Shown one piece after another: positions 35,791-46,450 of a DNA stretch of 64,000 nucleotides. A program made the translations under genes and the position numbers. Under the pieces are notes generated by a model. That model worked only from the letters and a program-made list of their open reading frames with translations. It had not been told where the DNA came from and did no database searches. The stretch is from NCBI GenBank assembly GCA_944739405.2, contig OX123190.2, positions 61,275,805 through 61,339,804 of the forward strand, given 5' to 3'. Numbering within the stretch: position 1 is the stretch's first letter; the number at the start of each line of letters is the position of its first letter. Source of the stretch: Euclidia mi. Lineage: Eukaryota > Arthropoda > Insecta > Lepidoptera > Erebidae.

Positions 35791-37806
35791 ATGCCGATTA
35801 AAAAAATTACAGAAAGAACAGGAAAAATTCTTTTTATGGCTGTGAAAAATAAATACTGCTGCATATGCGCTCAAGCTGCAAAGAAAAATATTACGCCTAA
35901 GGAGCACGAGTACTATAAAAATTATACTGGTAAATATTAAACTAATATGTTGAAAAACAGAAAAACAAAAATATCTCCATATATACATATTTTTGAAATA
36001 ATACCTTTATTTTCAGGTTCTTCGACTGGTATGGAGTCAACAATTTTGGTAGAAGGCTTTAAAAATAGCATTCAAATGCACAATTTAATAAATGCAAGGT
36101 TAATATCAGACGGTGACGCTAATACCTACGCAAAATTATTACAGTCAAGGCCTTATAAAAAAATAACTATAGAAAAATCGAATGTCGGAACCACTTATTA
36201 AGAAACCTATGTAATAAGTTACAGGCACTTTCTACTGATACCAAATATTTAATTAAATACAGAAAATACATAACAAAACAAAGAATTCTATCTATAAGAA
36301 AGGTAATCGTGACTGCTATAAGAAATTATAAAAAATCTGGCAATGTGACTAGTTTACACAATGATATAATGTTGGCCGCAGAACATGCTTTTGGAATTCA
36401 CACTACTTGCAAGGCTTATTTTTGTTCAAAGGTGGGAGAAGATGAAAACATAGACAGGGACATACTTACAAACAGTTTGTGGCACAGAATAAAGTTTGTA
36501 TTAACACATATAGCTGCTCACTCAAGAAGCCTAATTGAAGACGTTGACAGCAACATTGTAGAAAGGTACCACAGTATTGTTGCAAAGTTTGTGGGAGGTA
36601 AACGTATAAATTTTTCCCAGAAGTACCAATACAATATGCGTTGTAATGCAGCAGCTTTATCTTTCAATACCCATAAACCTCTGTCATTGCTGCAAAAAGC
36701 AATTATAGGCAGGAGTCCGACGAATGAATTAAAAAAGTTGGAAGTACGAAAACTAAAACGCTTGCAACGAGCCAAGAAGTATCACAGAGTAAAGAAAAGA
36801 CTGTATGACCACAATACGGAAAGTTTAAAAAAATACGGAGATCAATGTTCAAATCCGGATATGAGTGATGAGATGTTAGAAGAATCAAAAAAAATATTTC
36901 TAAATAATTTGGTACAAACTACAAAAAATCGCAATGAAATAGAGAGGAACACTATACTGCAAAGTGGTTCTAGTGAGTGGTTAGAATTAAGGAGACAAAT
37001 TTTGACCGCTTCCAACTTTGGGCGTGTTATAAAAAGACGCAATGACGTAAGTTGCTGCAATTTAGTTAAAGATATTTTATACAAACAGTCGATAGGACAC
37101 GTACAATCCATAAAACATGGACAAGATAACGAAAATATCGCAAAAGAACAGTTAGCAAAACAAGAAAATATTAAAATAGAACCGTGTGGACTTTTTCTTG
37201 ATCAAGAAATACCATTTCTACGCGCTTCACCAGACGGTATTATTGATGAAAATACAATTGCTGAAATAAAATGTCCAATTACAGCTTACAAACTAGGGTT
37301 GGAAAAAGCAATTGATGAAAAAGAAATTGTTCTATAAAAAACTGCCAAATCAAACATATACAATAAACAAGGAACATAATTGGTGGTATCAAATACAGGG
37401 CCAGCTACACATAACAGGCAAATATAAATGTATGCTTGGTATTTGGTCTGGAGAAAACTTTCCTGTGAAAACAGAATTAATTTACAAGGATGACACCTTT
37501 TGGGACACAAAAATGAAAAATAAGTTGCATACATTTTACATAGACTGCATGCTTCCAGAATTGGTCGATCCAAGACATACAAGGAACATGACAATAAGGG
37601 ACCCCTCTTACATAGTTAGTGCTATAGAGGGTCGCAAAAGAAAACAGGAAAAGGACAAAGAGAATAAAAAGAAACAAAGGAAAAAACGAACCGTGACGAT
37701 GGAAGAAAATATACAAGAGAATACAACCAACGAAGAGACACTTTGTGATACAAACAATCACACACAAAATGATTATGTGAAAGTATTCAATTTTGAGGAA
37801 TTTTAA
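35791..37806 (+). pseudogene. Mutator-like transposase + YqaJ nuclease fusion, copy 1
   Basis: Pieces in order: an upstream exon from 35791 (RTGKILFMAVKNKYCCICAQ ... YYKNYTG), an 87-nt intron, then SSTGMESTILVEGFKNSI, a DGDA motif (ISDGDANTYAK) and the CRNHL motif in a shifted frame. From 36309 the frame is open: DVDSNIVERYHSIVAKFVGG, a basic linker, then a YqaJ/lambda-exonuclease-like domain with SSEWLELRRQILTASNFG (W224), HGQDNENIAKE (E275), RASPDG (D309) and AEIKCP (E319, K321), the predicted metal-binding D...ExK core. A further shift near 37331 leads to WWYQIQGQLHITG and the end FNFEEF. Defects: one missing base near 36177 and an indel near 37331, both beside A-runs. The transposase N-terminus is absent, probably cut off by the LINE ending near 35640. 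From what I know of insect proteins with these domains the fusion is a transposon product; a domesticated gene is an alternative. Confidence 0.8.
35930..36016 (+). other. Probable 87-nt intron in copy 1
   Basis: Donor ACTG|GTAAAT at 35929/35930 and acceptor TTATTTTCAG| at 36016. Removing it joins KNYT and SSTGMES through a split glycine codon (G + GT) in frame. In copy 2 the same peptide (KNYEGSSGSME) is encoded without a gap, so the intron is present in one paralogue only. Confidence 0.7.
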
Positions 37807-38279
37807 ATAGAAATATGTTTCATAAATCACGTTTTTTTGTTTTATTTAAACATACACACATAAACTCACGCCTTTTTTCCCATTGACGCCAACTGTTACG
37901 ATCCTTACACACCTATTCTATTTTCGTTAACGTTCATACATCTGGTCACACACGCGCACAAATGAAACATCTTTTTTGTTTTATGTTTTTCTCACAGGTG
38001 ACAAAAACATTATAAATACAACACAAATACCTAAAATAATAACAGCAGATCTTCTGTTATTATTTAAAAAAAAAAATATTTAATAGGTACTTCCCATTTC
38101 ATGTTTGGACACATTTATTATTTACATAGATATATAAACCAACTTATTGTATTATGTATTTTCTTAAAATAATAAGATAGCAATCATAATTAATTATCAG
38201 AATATCAATTTATTTATTAACACAATATAAAAAAAATATGGTGATAAAAATGAAGCAGGATGGTCTCCACCATCTGAAA
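37807..38279. other. 3' flank of copy 1, anonymous
   Basis: AT-rich sequence after the FEEF stop codon; no repeat ends or target duplication found. A simple poly-A tract lies near 38065-38080. Confidence 0.4.
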
Positions 38280-38965
38280 CGTATGGTTACCGTACGAAAT
38301 TATGTGCGTGCAGTCAGTGCAGTTGCGGGGTCGCGGGGCGCGGCGCGCAATCTCCTCCCACTCGCTCAAGGACGCCGGCACTTAGTGTCGCCTTAAGGCG
38401 AGGTGGGCGTACTTTTGAGTTTCTTAAAATCGTCTGAGACATAGAAAATAAGTTTTATAAATTCTAAATAAAAGATATGTGTTAGTTGAGGATATTATCT
38501 AGTCAAAATCGCATTCAGTCACAAGACATAATGAACTTCACTCGATAGAAAAAAATCCCAAAGTCACCCTTTTTCGCAATGTTTTTTCAATATTATGACT
38601 ATAATACTGATGTTTTACACTTCATTTTTGTACTCAATTAAAGATACTAAATAGTAACAGCCAAATTCGCAGAGTTTAACTTGATAAAATAATTGTCTGA
38701 ATACCTATGTTTAAATACCAACTAAATGCGCTCCGGCGGGCCCGTTCGGTCAACTTCAGTCGCGCGCCGGCGCTTACGGACGACGGACCTGTGTCGGATT
38801 TTCCTGCGACAATTTCGTGCACCATACAGTCAGTTTTTTGCGAATTCGTTATCAAGTCATAATGGGCAATAAACAACGTAAGCGAAAACAGTCGCGTAAG
38901 GCGATAAAAACGCGCGGCTTCCAAGCCCGTGTCCGACGCGTCGCGCAAGGGTTGTCGACTTGAAA
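38280..38965 (+). promoter_or_regulatory. Two CpG-rich patches, possible host promoter
   Basis: 38310-38410 and 38720-38960 are far richer in CG dinucleotides than their surroundings (for example CGGGGCGCGGCGCGC and TCGCGCGCCGGCGCTTACGG). An arthropod-like initiator TCAGT occurs at about 38829, followed by ATGGGCAATAAACAACGTAAGC at 38860. This could be the 5' end of a host gene whose next exons are those proposed at 40648-41685, but no splice connection was proven. A short basic 34-codon frame starting at 38860 is probably not a protein. Confidence 0.3.
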
Positions 38966-39159
38966 ATTTGATTTTATTTATTTTACGAGAGCACCTTGAA
39001 AATAAGATTTTTTGTTTGTTGAGATATCCCAACGATTATGGTGTCAAATTAAATATCTAGTTCAAAAACCATTTTATCTGTATGAATCATGTAAATCAGT
39101 CCACGCGTTTAGGAAATAAGTAAGAATTAGTATAGTGAAAATGTAAACGACCAGTTTTA

Positions 39160-39819
39160 AGGGTTCCGTAGTCCACAAGGAACCCTTATAGTTTCGTCAT
39201 GTCCGTCCGTCTGTCCGTCCGCAGCCTAGCTCAAAGACGCCTGGTGCTAGAAAGCTGATATTTGACATGAATATAGACATACAATATTGCAACAAAACTG
39301 TAGAATAAAATTTAGGAAAATATTTTTTTTAAGGGTATCTCCCCTACATATATAGTGGGATTCAATTTTTTTTTGGTTGAGTATCCCATCATGTGGGGTA
39401 TCATTGGATAGGTTTTAAAAAAATATGAGTAGTTTGCTCAAATCATTTTTCGATCAAGTGATTGGTTTGTCAAATATCAAACTTTGAAGTGAAAAAAATT
39501 GTTAGACTCCAGTGTCCCCCCCCCCCCTCTGCCGGCTAAACTATTTGGAAAAGGCGAAAAAAAACACAAATGTAGTACATATAACGAATTTAAAAGGAAA
39601 ACTATCACGGCTAAGTAGACATCACCAGTTTACGAGTAATCGTCGGTTAACTTATAAATACCTATTTCTGTGAGTTTACATTGGGAGCGCCTGGCTTAAT
39701 CCTCAAGATGCCCGTATTTAGTCCCATGTGAAACAGAAGTTATTATCAATAATGGCCATTATGGGCAACTACGGAACCCTATATTGCGCGTGGCTCGACA
39801 CGCACTTGGCCGGTTTTTT
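39160..39819 (+). mobile_element. AGGGTTCCG-family non-autonomous element
   Basis: AGGGTTCCGTAGT at the left end, ACTACGGAACCCT at 39768-39780 and the CACGCACTTGGCCGG plus T-run tail. About 90% similar by eye to 10161-11009 but with a shorter interior; includes the same C-run before TCTGCCGGC. Confidence 0.8.
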
Positions 39820-39955
39820 TTGTGGTTTTTGTTCTACGAGCTCAAATAGTTGGATAGGATACTTATAGGATGATTATTTATTATTAGGTACGTAGTCAAG
39901 TAGGTAGATAGACGATGAATAAATATTATAGTAGCAGCGGCAAGTCGACAACCCG

Positions 39956-39989
39956 CTGTCGCGCTACGACAGCTGTCGCGCTACGACAG
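39956..39989. repeat. Two exact copies of a 17-bp near-palindrome
   Basis: CTGTCGCGCTACGACAG occurs twice head to tail (39956-39972, 39973-39989). Each copy is itself a stem CTGTCG/CGACAG around CGCTA. Confidence 0.85.
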
Positions 39990-40189
39990 CTAGCGCGTCA
40001 CTCTGCGCCACACAGCGACAGCGTTATATGTTAGAAAAGAGCGGGAACGGTTAGGTGAATATCGCATTAGGCACTGAGTGCTTATGCAAGCTGAATTGCA
40101 CTTTGTTGCTTAGTAGCAAGAGTCGCAATTTCTATGAATTGTTTTGAGAAGTGGTGCTTCTGTACGTACGTACTGTTTATTCTGTGCCC

Positions 40190-40402
40190 AAACTAAGCAG
40201 AGCTTGTACTATGGGTACTAGACAATGGATAAACAGACATATCTGCATTTTTTTTGTAAATACATACATATTATACATAGAAACACCCAGACTAAGACAA
40301 ACATCCATGTTCATGCACAAAAATCTTTGACTTGAGCGGGAATCGAACCTGCGACCTTCGACGTAGCAGTCGCTTACACTCCCGCTATGCCAACCGGCCG
40401 TC
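40190..40402 (-). mobile_element. tRNA-derived SINE (GGCCGGTTGGCG family)
   Basis: Minus-strand head GACGGCCGGTTGGCATAGCG with B box GGTTCGATTCC (complement near 40337-40347). Body as in the copy at 17042-17303; about 40 bases shorter at the 3' end. Confidence 0.8.
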
Positions 40403-40647
40403 TTTTTTTATTTGAATTTGACAAAACGGTTCTGTCGTGCGTGGTCGCGTTCTTACAATATAAATAATTCTATATTTTCGTTGGGTTTTGTTTTCCGTAA
40501 ACATAACACTAATTTATAACTACATATTTTCTTGGTGCCTATTTCACAACGATAACGATATATGTAAATACTTTGTTCAAATAAAGCAAAACTAAAAAAA
40601 TTATTACCAAGCAATATTCTAGGTACTCTATTTACTTTTTATTGTAG

Positions 40648-41685
40648 GTCTATGGAGCAGGCTCAAAAACCTAACATAGATACGGCCATACTAATAAAAC
40701 CGTCACCTGCAGATACACCTGAACATAGGTAAGTAATTTCCGAGGAGATAAGTAGTAGTGCTTTCTAAACTTATTTACAATTCAATCGGGACTAAACACG
40801 ATATACAGTTTGTAGAACTTACGTCCTCACTCCTTCATCCTGAATAATAACATATTATATACTGTATAAAAAAAGTCCAAAGTGTAAAGATCAGCAGTGG
40901 ACTGTTACAGGCTGTGATGTAATGTGATACTGTACATTCCATACACGGATGGCGTAGTGGTTTGAGCAGTCGCCTCGCCCCGCATTACTGCGCCAAGTGC
41001 TGTACCTAGGTTCGAATCCCACACAGGCCAATTCTTTGTGTGATCTACAAATAATTGTTCTGAGTCTGGATGTACTTTGTGTCCGTTGATTGTATGTTTG
41101 TAAAGTCCCCCGCGACACAAGGCTTGTTCCTTAGTACGGGAGTTGTCTTTAAAATTAGATTCTGTGTGGTGAAGGAATAGAATACAGTTCTCACCGCCCC
41201 ATTTCGTCTTGTGTGTATCGTAGAAGGCGACTAAGGGAATTGAGTATGAGATTAACTTGCGTACTAAAGAAATGGAAAACTCGAAACAAAACCTTATACC
41301 AAGCCGTCTGGTCAGCGTCTACATCCTTCCTTTTGAAAGAGGCTTAAGTCTAACAGTGCACTTTTACAGGCTATGATGTGATATACTGTTACTCACATAA
41401 TGTGGTTGGTTTTCAGGCTTACAAATACTATAGTATGTAACAACATGGCTGACGTGTCCGAAAACTCTTTCATTAGATTGGATCCTGTCGATCCACAACA
41501 AATTGTAACGTAAGTATCTCATTTTGCATGATATATTTACTATTCTAAATGTTTATTATTTTGACATCCTATTAACCCAGTGTAAATATCAAAAACTGTT
41601 AAAACTTAGTTATTAGAATTCAGTAATAACCTGAACAACGTTACATATCACATGCATTCTTTATTTCAGAGAACTGACTGGCTGA
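40648..41685 (+). CDS. Candidate spliced gene, three phase-compatible exons
   Basis: Three segments are bounded by good splice signals: acceptor ATTGTAG| / exon 40648-40728 / donor |GTAAGT; acceptor TTTTCAG| / exon 41417-41509 / donor |GTAAGT; acceptor TTATTTCAG| / exon from 41670. Starting at the ATG at 40652 all three join in one frame without a stop until TGA at 41683-41685, giving 61 residues (MEQAQKPNIDTAILIKPSPA ..., then RLTNTIVCNNMADVSENSF ..., ending IVTELTG). I do not recognise the protein. It may be the 5' part of a host gene, with the last exon altered by the transposon copy that starts at about 41678. Intron 1 contains SINE sequence. Strength: two near-consensus GTAAGT donors and consistent phases; weakness: small exons, no homologue known to me. 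Confidence 0.4.
40944..41155 (+). mobile_element. tRNA-derived SINE (second family)
   Basis: Head CGGATGGCGTAGTGGTTTGA contains an A box (TGGCGTAGTGG) and the B box GGTTCGAATCC lies at 41009-41019. The body (TTCTTTGTGTGATCTACAAA and on) is unlike the other SINEs here. It lies in the intron of the candidate spliced gene, immediately before another retroelement at 41163. Confidence 0.75.
41163..41400 (+). mobile_element. SINE-like retroelement (family of 16013-16261)
   Basis: TCTGTGTGGTGAAGGAATAG head, GTATCGTAGAAGGCGACTAA middle, and CAGTGCACTTTTACAGGC end. A short matching end (GCAGTGGACTGTTACAGGCT) also lies at 40897-40916, just before the neighbouring SINE. Diverged copy without a clear target duplication. 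Confidence 0.65.
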
Positions 41686-43527
41686 ACCTAAAAATATTTC
41701 ACCAAAACAACACAAATGCTTTAAAAATTATGAAGGTTCGTCAGGCTCCATGGAAACAGAAATCATTGTAGAAGGTTTCAAATCGTCGATATCGATGTAT
41801 GGCATCATATATGAACGAATGATAGGAGACGGAGATGCTTCTACTTATGCTGCAGTCCTCAAAGCCAGACCGTATGAAACCGAAAAGGTGACCGTTGAAA
41901 AAATTGAATGTCGGAACCATATACTGCGTAACTTTTGCAAAAAACTACGTAATCTGACTACTGAAACGAAATACGTTTTAGCGCACTGTAAAATGCTTAT
42001 CAATGTCAAAATTTTGACGATGCTAAAAGCAATTGTCCAAAGTATAAGACACCACAAAGCCTCGGCAATTCCTCGCAATGTAGCAATATTAAGTCTGCAC
42101 AATGATATTATTAACTGTGTAGCACATGCTTTCGGCGACCATAGAATGTGTCAAGAATATTATTGTACCAGAGATAGAAATGAAAATGAAGAGCACAAAA
42201 AGATCCAAAATTCAACGTTCATATTCAGGATAAACGCGATTGTTTTGAACGTCGCTGCAAAATCACGTAGCTTATTCGAAGACGTTGACACAAACCCTGT
42301 CGAGTGTTTTAATAGTGTCATCGCAAAGTTCATTGGTGGAAAACGAACAAACTTTGCATTGAAAGGAGGCTACCAAGGGAGGTGCTCAGCAGCTGTTGTT
42401 TCGTTTAACTGCAAAGCTGGACTTTCAGCTGTACAAAAAGCATTTTTAAATAAAAGCCCAAAAGGCAGAGTTAAAATAATTGAAAAAAGAAGAGCGCTAA
42501 AACGAAAGTTAAACTTAGAACGTCCAGTAAAAAAAATACGGAAATTAAAAGAAGTTAATCAGAAACAACATGACTACGGCCCAGCGAGCTCAGCACCAGA
42601 TATGTCACCACATGAATTACAAAAAGCAGAAGAAGAGTTTTTAAATAGTTTAAAAATGCTTACTTCTGATAGGAATGCTATCGAGAGAGCTACGGTTTTA
42701 CAACGAGATAGCAGTGAATGGCTCGAAATACGGAAAAACCTAATCACCGCCTCAAATTTTGGTCAAATATGTAAAAGAAAAGTTAGTTTAAATACAGCAC
42801 CTTTGGTAAAAAACATATTATACCAAAAAAAGTTGACAAGTGTTGCTGCTATTACACACGGAATAGAGCATGAAAGACAAGCACTTCAACAGCTACAAAC
42901 ACAAGAAAATATAATAATTATGCCTTGCGGTTTGTTTATTGATAAAACTTACCCATTTATTGGAGCTACGCCTGACGGATTAGTAGGCGATGATATGATA
43001 GTGGAAATCAAGTGCCCTTTAACTGCAGCAAAAAACGGGCTAACAACAGCAATAGAACAAAACAAAGTACAAATTTTAAAATATGATAAAAAACCTGTAC
43101 CACAACAATAAATAAAAAGTCTAATTGGTATTATCAAATACAGGGACAGCTTCACGTCACTGGAAGACGATTCTGTCTGCTCGCAATCTGGGCTGGAGAA
43201 AATGAACCTTTGCTTACAAAACGCATCGAAAGGGACGATACTTACTGGAAAACGCAAATGGAGTCAAAGTTGGTTAAATTTTACATGAAATGTTTATTGC
43301 CGGAAATTATTGACAGTAGACACGCACGTGGAATGCCAATAAGAACATTGTCCTTACAAGATGACAAGGAAACTGTAAACTATGTAGACTCCATAGCCTT
43401 AACATCACCTGGGTCACAAATGGTGCATATTAATGCTACAGAGTCCACGGCCATACCACCTTCTGGGCCACAATTAGATTTGCAACCGAGTATCAGTTCA
43501 GTAGAAATAAATTTTGAAGAATTTTGA
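41678..43527 (+). pseudogene. Mutator-like transposase + YqaJ nuclease fusion, copy 2
   Basis: Open from 41678 (EPKNISPKQHKCFKNYEG, then the ATG at 41750) to 43111. Residues counted from that ATG: IGDGDA (D27, D29), ECRNH (53-57), NPVECFNSVIAKFIGGKRTN (E185), a basic linker 245-270, then the YqaJ-like domain with SSEWLEIRKNLITASNFG (W324), HGIEHERQ (E373), GATPDG (D409) and VEIKCP (E419, K421). After one frameshift near 43108 it resumes as NWYYQIQGQLHVTGRRFC and ends INFEEF at 43527. YqaJ-family enzymes are related to phage lambda exonuclease, which degrades one DNA strand from a double-strand end; the transposase part would supply DNA cleavage. It is a diverged paralogue of copy 1 on the same strand. 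With a single indel it is close to intact. No terminal repeats were found. Confidence 0.82.
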
Positions 43528-43611
43528 GACAAAATATATATAAATAATATTTAAATTGAAATACCTAGATACGTTTGTTTTATTTAATACCCTTTATTCT
43601 ATTTATGGCAA

Positions 43612-43990
43612 GTAGACAGCGATAGCCGAGTGGATATACCAATAGACTGCCATGCAGAGGGTATCGGGTTCGAATCCACGGCGTGCACCAATGACTTTTC
43701 AGAGTTATGTGCGTAGCGAATTGTTAATTATCGCTTGTCCCGTGCCTCGGAGAGCACGTTAAGCCGTCGGTCCCGGTTGTCATGAAGATCTTTGACAGTC
43801 TTTACAGGGCGTCAGTACCTTCTAAATAAACTGACACTAGTCTAAACCATGGAATATCGCTACCCCTTCGGATTGCGTAGGTCAGACAGGCAGTCGCTCT
43901 GTGGAAAAGCTAATATTCAGCCGAATTCGGGTAGACTAGTAAGCGGACCCAGATTGAAACTGAGATAACGCTAAGAGAAAGAAAAGATTA
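43612..43990 (+). mobile_element. tRNA-derived SINE (third family) with 12-bp target duplication
   Basis: A box TAGCCGAGTGG (43623-43633) and B box GGTTCGAATCC (43667-43677) in a serine-tRNA-like head, then a long body including GTGCCTCGGAGAGCACGTTA and GGTAGACTAGTAAGCGGACC. Exact flanking repeats TATTTATGGCAA at 43600-43611 and 43991-44002 fix the boundaries. Confidence 0.9.
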
Positions 43991-44267
43991 TATTTATGGC
44001 AATCAATAAATAAGGCTGTAAAAATCTTTGATGAATACTTAGCTCACGAAATTTAACAATTATCCATGATTAGATATGGTTAGAACTGCGTCGATGTCAG
44101 ACTTGTTACCCAAAAAGAAAGTAGTAACCCAACCTCAGTTAGAACCACCACCTACCATACAACGAACAAGCGAAGCGCGTGTGCCTCAGCAGAGGCCGCC
44201 GAGCGTCATAAACAAATTTCTTTACAATAACTTTTATATTAACTGAACGATATGAAGATAAATAATA

Positions 44268-44520
44268 ATAATAATATTCTACCATATACACACATCACCA
44301 TCTAGTCCCAAGCTAAGCAGAGCTTGTGTTATGGGTACTAGATAATGGATAAACATACAAATATACTTTTTTTGTAAATACGTACATATTATACATAGAA
44401 ACACCCAGACCAAGACAAACATCCATGTTCATGCACACAAATGTTTGACTTGAGCGGGAATCGAACCCGCGACCATCGGCGTAGCAGTCGCTTACACTCC
44501 CGCTGCGTCAACCGGTCGTC
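44268..44520 (-). mobile_element. tRNA-derived SINE (GGCCGGTTGGCG family)
   Basis: Head on the minus strand GACGACCGGTTGACGCAGCG with B box GGTTCGATTCC (complement near 44457-44467); A box has one substitution. Tail is an (AAT)n-type run near 44262-44275. Confidence 0.82.
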
Positions 44521-45074
44521 AAAAATATATTTGATTTACTTTTATATGATTGACAAAAATCATTAAGTTGAATTTATTTAAAGTAAGTATTATATTATGT
44601 ATTAATTCATTATTCTATGAAATGAAAATATGAAAAAAAATTAATGTGAAAATAAATTTTACAAAACCGTTGTTTATAAAACACGTACAAACCTGTTCCT
44701 AAACTCATATCAAACCTACCAAAAGCAAAGTTGCTGTTCATTTTCTAATAATTAGGTAAGTGTATATTCTTATTTTTATATTCGTGCGTAGATCATTACT
44801 ATTTCATTTATTTACGAACCTCTATGTTTACTATAAACAAACTTTGATCATAAACATAATATTTCTAACGTCAAATAAAATTATTCTGCTGCTTATTTCT
44901 ATACTGTGGCGCTGGCGACTAGCGAGGTCACGCGAGTTCACAGTCGCTGCGTCCGCGTGAAGTAATTCACGCGTGGTCGGGAAGGCGCTAAATGCCTAAT
45001 TTTGCGCGACTACCTGGCCTTATCTTTGTAAAATTAAAAACACCAGGTGAAAACAAATACGTCTGTTATACTCG

Positions 45075-45984
45075 AATGTTGACAGCAAAAAAAGTGTTTC
45101 CGGAATTGAGTTCAGTTCTTACCGCGAATTCTCCTTTATGTCTTCTACCGATGAAAAACGGGTGCCACAAAGTGGTAATTTGAGTTTAAGAAAAAGTTAG
45201 AAGTCGGCTGAAGCCATATCTGGTGAATGTGGTGGTTGCTCGATGGTATTTGTTGATTGTTTGGTCAAAAATTCTTTCACAACGATGGCCTTGTGCGAAG
45301 GCACATTATCGTGGTGCAAGATCCAAGAATTTTCTTGCCACAAATCTGGCTTTTTTTGTCGAATTTTCTCTCTTAAACACCGCATAACGCTCAAATAATA
45401 TTCCTTATTTACCGTTTTTTAAGGAGTTTGGCGTGGTTTTCTCGGTTTTGGTTCAGTTGGAAGACGCCACTCCTAAAGCTTGTTAACAAGTTTGCATGCC
45501 AAACTCGTAAACCCACGTCTCGTCAACAGCAACAATGCGGTTCATGAATGTTGAGCCGGAATTGACTCGTTCTAGCATGTCCTTAGCGACTGTTATGCGA
45601 TTGAGTTTTTGGAGAAAATCCAGGTCTTTTGGGACTAGCCGAACGGCAACATGTTTCATACGCAAATGATTAGTTAAAATAGAATAGATCGACTCGTGAG
45701 ATACAGAAAGTTATGCGGCTATCACTCTCAAAGTTGAATGAGGATTTTTTCAGTCACTGTTTCCTTCACTTTTGCGATGTTAACTTCAGTTGCAAACGTT
45801 GATGGCCTACCAGAGCGAGGCAAATCTTCCATCACATCTCAACCGCTTTTGAACGCTTTGTACCACTCATAAGCACGAGTTTTTGATAAAGTCGATTCAC
45901 CGTAAGCCTTCTGTAACCTTTTCATTGACTCCGATCACGAAATTCTATTGGCGATGCAAAATTTAAGAAAAACTTTTTGTCCAT
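45075..45984 (-). pseudogene. Mariner transposase (SETMAR-like type), internally deleted
   Basis: Starts MDKKFFL at 45984, then LQKAYGESTLSKTRAYEWYK and LPRSGRPSTF of the helix-turn-helix DNA-binding half. The catalytic part keeps VDETWVYEFGMQT (first aspartate) and SWILHHDNVPSHKA (second), plus EQPPHSPDMASADF. About 30 residues between the PRQ-type and the NKEYYLSV segments are deleted, and several stops and frameshifts occur (for example near 45700 and 45420). A cut-and-paste transposase remnant, certainly inactive. Element ends extend to about 46185 on the right; terminal repeats were not resolved. Confidence 0.88.
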
Positions 45985-46450
45985 TATGAAACTCGCAATA
46001 GACACTAGATATGATTTAAATAACAACAGCACTGTATTTAATATAAATAACAGGTGCAACTCAAACTCCGCGGCAAAATGGAAAACATTTGTGCCAATCT
46101 AACAGCAACAAAAAAGACACAATAATTTGAATTTGGAACCATAAATCCATTCCCGATACTTTTTTGACTGAATATTTTTTTTTGCGAAATAGATATGTTT
46201 TGTAAATAACAGACCTGTTAAATTAACGCTTTAGGCACTTGCTTTACAGGCGACGATTAGTGACGAACGAGTTAATTCTGCAAGAAGTGACTTCAAGTTT
46301 TGTCCCAGAGCGAGTAAGCGAGTTAGGCGAATAAATCCATTCGTGTTGATTCGTACACGACTTAAAACAAAGGGTTTTTATAATGTAACTACTTTAAATT
46401 TTCGCGATAAGAATTCATCATTAGTTTATTAAACACCCTAACTTTCTTTA

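Noticed and set aside
37300..37345. Programmed ribosomal frameshift in the transposase-YqaJ genes
   Set aside because: The shift direction differs between the two copies (+1 and -1) and no shared slippery site is seen.
38860..38964. 34-codon basic frame starting MGNKQRKRKQSRK
   Set aside because: Short, no homologue known to me, and contains a donor-like GTAAGC; kept only as part of the promoter hypothesis.
38676..39032. 118-codon minus-strand frame over the CpG-rich region
   Set aside because: No domain, biased by CpG composition; more likely chance.
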